The position numbers were made by a program, and so were the translations under genes. This document shows positions 31,758 through 35,757 of a stretch of 35,757 nt of DNA, in pieces. The stretch comes from JAVVHH01 sp032249615 (GTDB lineage Bacteria; Pseudomonadota; Alphaproteobacteria; Acetobacterales; Acetobacteraceae). Under the pieces are notes generated by a model. The model was not told the origin of the DNA. It did no database searches and saw nothing but the letters and a program-made list of their open reading frames with translations. Location: the NCBI GenBank assembly GCA_032249615.1, contig JAVVHH010000022.1:1-35757 (forward strand), read 5' to 3'. Position 1 is the stretch's first letter. Each line of letters begins with the position of its first letter.

Positions 31758-32333
31758 TCAGACGGCTGCCTGGCGGCGCGCCTTCAACTTGGAACGACCG
31801 ATCCCCACGATCGTCAGCCCGGCGATCAGCAATTCTGCCGAGGCAGGTTCCGGGACCGGCTGCTTCAACTCGTTCGTCTGAATGCTCGTGTTGGACGTGG
31901 TCTCGTAAGCGTAGCCGACGAACTGGCCGCCGAACACTTCCGCGAACCCGTAATGCGTGCCGTCCGCCGCGGCGTAGGACAGTCCGACGAAGTCGAGCGC
32001 CGACGAGTTAGGGATGGATGCAGGCGACGGATAGCTGGCGAAATTGTAGAGCCCGGTCCCGTCGATCGCTGAACCGCTCTCGAAATCGGTGACCCCTCCG
32101 AAGAAGGTCGACACCTTGCCGGTACCCGCGGTCGCGACGTTGGACATCGGGAAGAAGCCCGTGTTGTCGAGCGTGAAGGAAAACGAACCCGTGCCGAGCG
32201 CGAAGGTGATCGGTGTGGCCGACAGAGACTGCCCGCTGAATACCTGGATGACGTTGGCTCGGGCTGCCGGCTGGAGGGCCACGAGACCGAGGGCGAGCGT
32301 CGCGATGCCCGCGAGCAGATGAAGGCGGCGCAT
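31758..32333 (-). CDS. PEP-CTERM sorting-domain protein
   Basis: A 191-residue exported protein. The signal peptide MRRLHLLAGIATLALGLVAL ends near QPAARA. A beta-rich body follows with Ser/Thr/Gly/Phe-rich strands (GTGSFSFTLDNTGFFPMSNV, GTHYGFAEVFGGQFVGYAYE). Near the C-terminus is VPEPASAELLIAGLTIVGIG followed by RSKLKARRQ: the VPEP motif, one hydrophobic helix and a basic tail of the PEP-CTERM sorting signal. Exosortase recognises this for surface anchoring or release. No exosortase gene is in the window. The ATG at 32333 shares a base with the stop of the upstream ferritin-like gene (TGATG), so the two are co-translated. A GTG one codon earlier is also possible. Confidence 0.85.
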   Translation of the reverse strand: MRRLHLLAGIATLALGLVALQPAARANVIQVFSGQSLSATPITFALGTGSFSFTLDNTGFFPMSNVATAGTGKVSTFFGGVTDFESGSAIDGTGLYNFASYPSPASIPNSSALDFVGLSYAAADGTHYGFAEVFGGQFVGYAYETTSNTSIQTNELKQPVPEPASAELLIAGLTIVGIGRSKLKARRQAAV

Positions 32334-33205
32334 CACTTGATGGTTCCGTTCATGCCATTGGGAAAGAACAACCCGCTGCTCGCGTTCTGCGCTCCGTAAA
32401 CGATGTTGAGCACCTGGCGCGCACTGCGCGAGAAGGCGATGGCGTTGGCGTCGGTCGGAACGATGCTGGACGTGCCGTCCGTCACCACGCCCTGGTCATC
32501 TGCCGCGCCCGACAGGCTGGCGCGAACGTTCGAGATCGCATTGGTGGCGTTCTGATACGTCGAGCCCAGTTGGAACAGGAGCGTGCGCACGAGGGAGGCG
32601 TGATAGGCCTCGACGGCCAGGATGCCCGCCGCGGCCGAGAGGATCTGCTTGTTGGACACGAGCGGCGAGGCTCCGTGGTAAGCGGTGACGCCCACGTCTT
32701 CGAAGATATACGCGCCCAGGAGGAAGTTGGTCTCGCTGGCAAACGGATCGAAACTGGTGCCGAGGCCCGCCGCTTGCGCGAGCGTGTTGAAGCTGTTCAG
32801 CAAGTCGATGTTGGGCTCGGGGACTGCCGCACTGCCGAGGACGCTGCGCAGGACCTTAACGTGGGTGATCTCGTCGTTGGCGATCTCGGTCGCGAATTGC
32901 TGGAGCGACGGCGTGACGAACGGGACCTTGGTGCTGGCCCCCTTCACCGTCACCGTTCCGCCGCCGGGGCCCGTGTCGGCCGAGGTCAGCCCCGTGCCGA
33001 ACACGGCGCGGGAGTAGAATTCGGCCTCGAGATATTCGAGGTTGAGCGCAAAGTTCAGGATGGCGGCGTCGTTGATGGCTTGTGCTTCGGCGGAGCTCGA
33101 CGTGGCAGCGATGCCTGCGGCAGCCAAGGCAGTGACGGCGACAGCGCCCGCACCCGTGCTCTGGATCAGACGACGTCTCGCTAAGTTCGGCTGTTGCTCG
33201 TTCAT
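32333..33205 (-). CDS. Tat-exported ferritin-like domain protein
   Basis: A 290-residue protein of the ferritin-like group that includes desiccation-related proteins. The N-terminus ARRRLIQSTGAGAVAVTALA is a Tat-type signal, with cleavage near SAEAQA. The four-helix bundle carries candidate di-iron ligands: NLEYLEAEFYSRA (about 56-67), ANDEITHVKVLR with an ExxH at 112-115, GAYIFEDVGVTAYHG (E169), and ILAVEAYHASLVRTLL with a second ExxH at 199-202. All four helices keep acidic or His residues, so metal binding is plausible. The C-terminal 90 residues have no recognised motif. It is encoded upstream of, and coupled to, a PEP-CTERM gene. Confidence 0.87.
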   Translation of the reverse strand: MNEQQPNLARRRLIQSTGAGAVAVTALAAAGIAATSSSAEAQAINDAAILNFALNLEYLEAEFYSRAVFGTGLTSADTGPGGGTVTVKGASTKVPFVTPSLQQFATEIANDEITHVKVLRSVLGSAAVPEPNIDLLNSFNTLAQAAGLGTSFDPFASETNFLLGAYIFEDVGVTAYHGASPLVSNKQILSAAAGILAVEAYHASLVRTLLFQLGSTYQNATNAISNVRASLSGAADDQGVVTDGTSSIVPTDANAIAFSRSARQVLNIVYGAQNASSGLFFPNGMNGTIK

Positions 33206-33227
33206 GTCGTGGCCTTCTTTCAGATCT

Positions 33228-33258
33228 GAGCCGCGGCTCGGGACCGGTTTGAACCCGG
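33228..33258. promoter_or_regulatory. two adjacent short palindromes in the leader of the ferritin-like gene
   Basis: GAGCCGCGGCTC at 33228-33239 is a perfect 12-base palindrome. Five bases further is CCGGTTTGAACCCGG (33244-33258), nearly palindromic. They lie 23-53 bases ahead of the ATG at 33205 on the minus strand and could be operator half-sites or leader hairpins. No matching regulator is evident. Confidence 0.35.
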
Positions 33259-33376
33259 CGTAAGTAGCTACGGACCAAATCCAAAAAGGGATGACGGCTC
33301 ACGCGAACGTCATGGGCGCGTTCTGACGACCGCCCGCTTCCGCTTGCTCGGCGACAACGGTAAGAGGGTAGCGGTT

Positions 33377-33453
33377 GCGCCTGTAGCTCAGTTGGTTAGA
33401 GCGGGCCGCTCATAACGGCTTGGTCGCGGGTTCAAGTCCTGCCGGGCGCACCA
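33377..33453 (+). tRNA. tRNA with anticodon CAT, probably tRNA-Ile2 (lysidine type)
   Basis: A complete 77-base tRNA with encoded CCA. The acceptor stem GCGCCTG/CGGGCGC pairs with one G-T. The D arm is GCTC/GAGC, the anticodon stem GGCCG/CGGCT, the anticodon loop CTCATAA, and the T arm GCGGG-TTCAAGT-CCTGC; the discriminator is A. CAT could mean elongator Met or Ile2. The region from the loop through TTGGTCGC-GGTTCAAGTCC closely follows E. coli tRNA-Ile2, and the acceptor pairs C4-G70-like and C5-G69-like match TilS identity pairs rather than E. coli elongator Met. I therefore favour the AUA-reading Ile2. Its anticodon half overlaps the 3' end of the GT87 gene on the other strand. Confidence 0.92.
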
Positions 33454-34642
33454 AAGCCTGACCGCGGAATGCCTGTCGCAGCGCCAGCCCAAACCCAAGG
33501 GCCGCCGCAAGAGGCGGGATGCCGATCTGGCTGTCGAAGCCGGTGTTGCCGGACAGCAGCGGCAAGAGAAAGGCCAACGCGACGAGGCTCGGCTGCCAGG
33601 GTGGAAAGCCATGCTCACGGCCGTCGCGAACGAGCCAGGCGAGGGCAACGCCGGTGACCATCAGATCGTAGAACATCGCGACCGGCGAGACGAGCGGCAG
33701 GGCCGCCAGCAACACCGCCGCGCGCAGCGCCAGGCGGGTTGGGCGGCGCCAGCACTCGGCGACGGCAAGCGCGGCTCCCAGCACAACCGCGGCCTGCAAC
33801 GCCATGGCGGACGCTCGGTCGCCGCCGCTGGCCATGACGAAGCCGTATGGGCTCGTCAGCCCGGCGAGATCAATCGAAGTTGCCGGGCTCGCGTAGACAG
33901 ACCCGGCGTTCACCGCCACTGTCGCAAAAGCGCGCCACGTGCCCCAGCCGAACATGGCCAGAGACAAGCCGGCGAGCCCGACGACGGAGAGCGCTGCGCC
34001 GGCCATCGCGCGCCAGTGCCCGCCGGCGAGCAAGGCGACGGGGACCAGCATCGCGAGATGCGGTTTGTAGCAGAGCGCCCCGAGAAGGAGCCCGGCCCGC
34101 AGCGGCGACCGCTCCATGAGGAGCGTTGCGCCTGCCAGCAGCGCCGCGGTCAGCAGCGCGTTCTGACCAGTGCCGATCGCCCAAAAGACGGCGGGGAACG
34201 CCAGCAGCGTCGACCAGGCGACGGGTCCCACGATGCGGCGGACCAGGATGAGACAGGGCAACAGGCAGCCTGCCTGAAAGAGGATGAATGCGGCGAGATA
34301 AGGCAAGCGCGCCAAGGCGGCGCAAAGAAGAAGGAAGATCGGGGGATAGAAGAAGAAATTGTAGCCGATGCCGGGCTCGGTGGCCTGCTGTTCCCGGGCA
34401 TAGTGTGCGGCTTTGTCGTAGGCCAGCGCCGCCGTCCCATCATCGGCAAGCGATCCCGCGGCGTAAAAGCTGACGAAGTCGGATGAGTTCGGCTGATCCA
34501 GCGGCACGATCCAGCCATGCGTGCCCGCGACGAGGAAAGCGAAGCACGCAAGCTCGAACACCAGCAGCACGACGCAATAGCCGCGTACACGGTCGCCTGT
34601 CAGAAACTGACCCTGCCAATGGACGTGGGCCACACATCTCAC
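33410..34642 (-). CDS. GT87/DUF2029 membrane glycosyltransferase, 3' end inside antisense tRNA
   Basis: A 410-residue polytopic membrane protein of the GT87/DUF2029 type. The N-terminal helix LLVFELACFAFLVAGTHGWI is followed by a periplasmic loop with the acidic motif SSDFVSFYAAGSLADDG. YNFFFYPPIFLLLCAALARL comes next, then about eight more helices (LLLGALCYKPHLAMLVPVAL, PLVSPVAMFYDLMVTGVAL). Relatives transfer mannose from polyprenyl carriers in envelope glycolipid synthesis; the substrate here is unknown. The start is GTG at 34642, with another GTG three codons later. The frame meets no stop before the tRNA: its last 14 codons or so (VRPAGLEPATKPL) are the antisense of the tRNA, and the stop is made by the anticodon region. 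Confidence 0.78.
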   Translation of the reverse strand: MRCVAHVHWQGQFLTGDRVRGYCVVLLVFELACFAFLVAGTHGWIVPLDQPNSSDFVSFYAAGSLADDGTAALAYDKAAHYAREQQATEPGIGYNFFFYPPIFLLLCAALARLPYLAAFILFQAGCLLPCLILVRRIVGPVAWSTLLAFPAVFWAIGTGQNALLTAALLAGATLLMERSPLRAGLLLGALCYKPHLAMLVPVALLAGGHWRAMAGAALSVVGLAGLSLAMFGWGTWRAFATVAVNAGSVYASPATSIDLAGLTSPYGFVMASGGDRASAMALQAAVVLGAALAVAECWRRPTRLALRAAVLLAALPLVSPVAMFYDLMVTGVALAWLVRDGREHGFPPWQPSLVALAFLLPLLSGNTGFDSQIGIPPLAAALGFGLALRQAFRGQALVRPAGLEPATKPL

Positions 34643-34708
34643 GTCAGGCCGCCTCCGCCGATCCAGCCTCAGCTTCGGCCGTTTAGATTAAGACAGGCTT
34701 AAGCGCGG

Positions 34709-35293
34709 CTAGACGAGCGCGTGCAGCTTGGCGGCGATCTGTTTCGGCGACGATTCGTGGGTGAAGTTGGCGACGAAATCGCCTTCCGGATTCATCACGT
34801 AGATGATGCTGCTGTGGTCCATCTCATAGCCGTCTTCGGTCGGGTGCTTGGCGTAATAGACCCGGTATTCCTTGGCGGCCTTGGCGATCTGCTCGGGCGA
34901 CCCTGACAGGGGGACGATCGGCGCGGCGAAGTTGCTGACGTAGTCCCGCATGACGGCCGGCGTGTCGCGCGCCGGGTCGACGGTGATGAAGACGATCGCC
35001 ACTTTCTTGCGCTGAGCTGGATCGAGCATATCAACAGCATTGGCCATGTCCTGCAACGCGGTCGGACAGGCATCCGGGCAGTGCGTATAGCCGAAATAGA
35101 CGAGCATCCACTTACCCGCGAAATCGGCATCGGTGACCGTCTTGCCACTGCCATCCACGAGCGTGAAGGGCCCCCCGATGCCGCCCGGGCTGTGACCCGG
35201 GGAGCGGTGCAGCAGCATGTAGCCGCTCAACCCCGCCCCGCCCGCAACGACCGCCGCCGGCGCCGCCCACATCAGAGTCCGCCGGGTCAGCAT
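34709..35293 (-). CDS. SCO1/SenC family copper chaperone
   Basis: A 194-residue membrane-anchored thioredoxin-fold protein. The N-terminus MLTRRTLMWAAPAAVVAGGA is a twin-arginine-containing hydrophobic anchor or signal. The copper ligands are intact: YFGYTHCPDACPTALQDM (C72, C76, the CxxxC motif) and the distal histidine H160 in YEMDHSSIIYVMNPEG. GPFTLVDGSGKTVTDADFAGKW is the family opening, and VFITVDPARDTP the strand near the active site. SCO1 delivers copper to the CuA site of cytochrome oxidase subunit II; a coxB gene lies at the window's other end. I chose the ATG at 35293 over a TTG at 35302. Confidence 0.93.
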   Translation of the reverse strand: MLTRRTLMWAAPAAVVAGGAGLSGYMLLHRSPGHSPGGIGGPFTLVDGSGKTVTDADFAGKWMLVYFGYTHCPDACPTALQDMANAVDMLDPAQRKKVAIVFITVDPARDTPAVMRDYVSNFAAPIVPLSGSPEQIAKAAKEYRVYYAKHPTEDGYEMDHSSIIYVMNPEGDFVANFTHESSPKQIAAKLHALV

Positions 35294-35433
35294 GGGTCCC
35301 AATCGCTGTCTCTCACGCGGTTCATGTGGGGCTGCTCACTCGCCAGTCAAACGTTATCCGCATCGCTGACGCCAGGAATGGACCACCGGAGCGTGCCCTT
35401 GAAGCAGCAAGGAATTCGCCACACTTTAGCCGC

Positions 35434-35706
35434 ATGACTCGCACGCCTCCGACGCTCGACATGCGCCTCGACGGTAGTTTCAACACGCCGCCGCGCGCCG
35501 GCCTGCCACTTTCGTACAAGATGATGATCGGCGGCATTCTGGTCGCGCTGACGGCGGGAGCGGTTGCGTTCGCCGCGTTGGCTCTCTGGGTGCTGTCGAT
35601 GGCGCTGCCCGTCATCATCGTTGCCGGGCTGTTTGCCTGGGGCATGATGCGGTATCGGCGCTGGCAGGCGATGCGCGCCGCGGCGGGGTCCCGCTCGCTC
35701 TACTAG
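35434..35706 (+). CDS. hypothetical small membrane protein
   Basis: I do not recognise the family. The protein has 90 residues: a polar N-terminus (MTRTPPTLDMRLDGSFNTPP), then a hydrophobic helix at about 31-52 (MIGGILVALTAGAVAFAALALWVL) and a second at about 55-70 (ALPVIIVAGLFAWGMM). It ends with a basic tail RYRRWQAMRAAAGSRS. A start at 35434 avoids the unlikely upstream extension. A second ATG at 35461 is also possible. It is divergent from the SCO1 gene, and AAGGAATT lies too far upstream to be a good ribosome site. The last 51 bases after it hold nothing I can identify. Confidence 0.6.
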   Translation: MTRTPPTLDMRLDGSFNTPPRAGLPLSYKMMIGGILVALTAGAVAFAALALWVLSMALPVIIVAGLFAWGMMRYRRWQAMRAAAGSRSLY

Positions 35707-35757
35707 ACAGTGCCGGGGCTGCCTCGTAAGCGGCTTCATGGTCGACCAGTATGCGGT

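Noticed and set aside
33388..33648. Small ORF with CARQDLNPRPSRYERPALTN at its end
   Set aside because: This is the well-known antisense-tRNA peptide pattern, in a frame that otherwise shadows the GT87 gene.
1..35757. CRISPR arrays, insertion sequences, prophage or integrase genes
   Set aside because: No regularly spaced repeats, transposase or integrase motifs, or terminal inverted repeats were seen. The tRNA is flanked by ordinary genes with no direct repeat of its 3' end nearby that I could find.

Overview
The window is high-GC, densely packed chromosomal DNA from an alphaproteobacterium. A Rhodospirillales/Acetobacteraceae-like lineage is my inference. The signs are a GcrA cell-cycle regulator, a PmtA-type phospholipid N-methyltransferase, an Aap-type amino-acid ABC transporter, the 41-residue variant of ribosomal protein L36, a short FtsY, and a PheT carrying an extra segment. 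I see no phage, transposon, integron or CRISPR structure. This looks like core genome with a few accessory genes.

Layout. 1-2.2 kb (minus): 5' part of coxB, pmtA, gcrA and a PaaI-type thioesterase. 2.2-6.7 kb (minus): glycolate oxidase glcD-glcE-glcF, coupled to an exported TPR protein and closely followed by the thioesterase; rpmJ lies just upstream of glcD. 6.9-10.7 kb (plus): a two-helix membrane protein, then aapJ-aapQ-aapM with no ATPase gene. 10.7-12.5 kb (minus): an NPPY-type methyltransferase followed by a heme-oxygenase-like di-iron protein. 12.7-18.2 kb (plus): a fused indolepyruvate:ferredoxin oxidoreductase, an acyl-CoA dehydrogenase and an exported protein with two retropepsin-like DTG motifs. 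18.1-20.0 kb (minus): isovaleryl-CoA dehydrogenase overlapping pyrF. 20.1-22.9 kb (plus): acyl-CoA ligase, Nudix hydrolase and two small proteins. 22.9-25.9 kb (minus): dapF-mtaB-ftsY. 26.1-31.7 kb (plus): ECF sigma factor with RskA-like anti-sigma, rpmI-rplT, pheS-pheT. 31.7-33.2 kb (minus): a Tat-exported ferritin-like protein overlapping a PEP-CTERM protein. 33.4-35.7 kb: tRNA with anticodon CAT, a GT87/DUF2029 membrane glycosyltransferase whose 3' end runs into the tRNA on the opposite strand, a SCO1/SenC copper protein, and a small membrane protein.

How it works together. The 12.7-21.8 kb block (2-oxoacid:ferredoxin oxidoreductase, two acyl-CoA dehydrogenases, acyl-CoA ligase) fits oxidation of amino-acid-derived 2-oxo acids and acyl-CoAs. 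The amino-acid importer beside it could supply substrate, but that link is inference. The glc operon oxidises glycolate. Several sets are housekeeping: translation (L36, L35, L20, PheST, MtaB, tRNA), protein targeting (FtsY), pyrimidine and lysine/cell-wall synthesis (PyrF, DapF), and respiration (CoxB, SCO1).

Stop/start overlaps of 1-4 bases occur at eleven same-strand junctions, so translational coupling is widespread. Three convergent gene pairs overlap at their 3' ends, and one convergent gene overlaps a tRNA. I do not see a clearly new multi-gene system. The most unusual items are the gene ending inside an antisense tRNA, the two-DTG protease-like protein, the methyltransferase/di-iron pair, the ferritin-like/PEP-CTERM pair, and aapQ, which has no standard start codon at its expected N-terminus.
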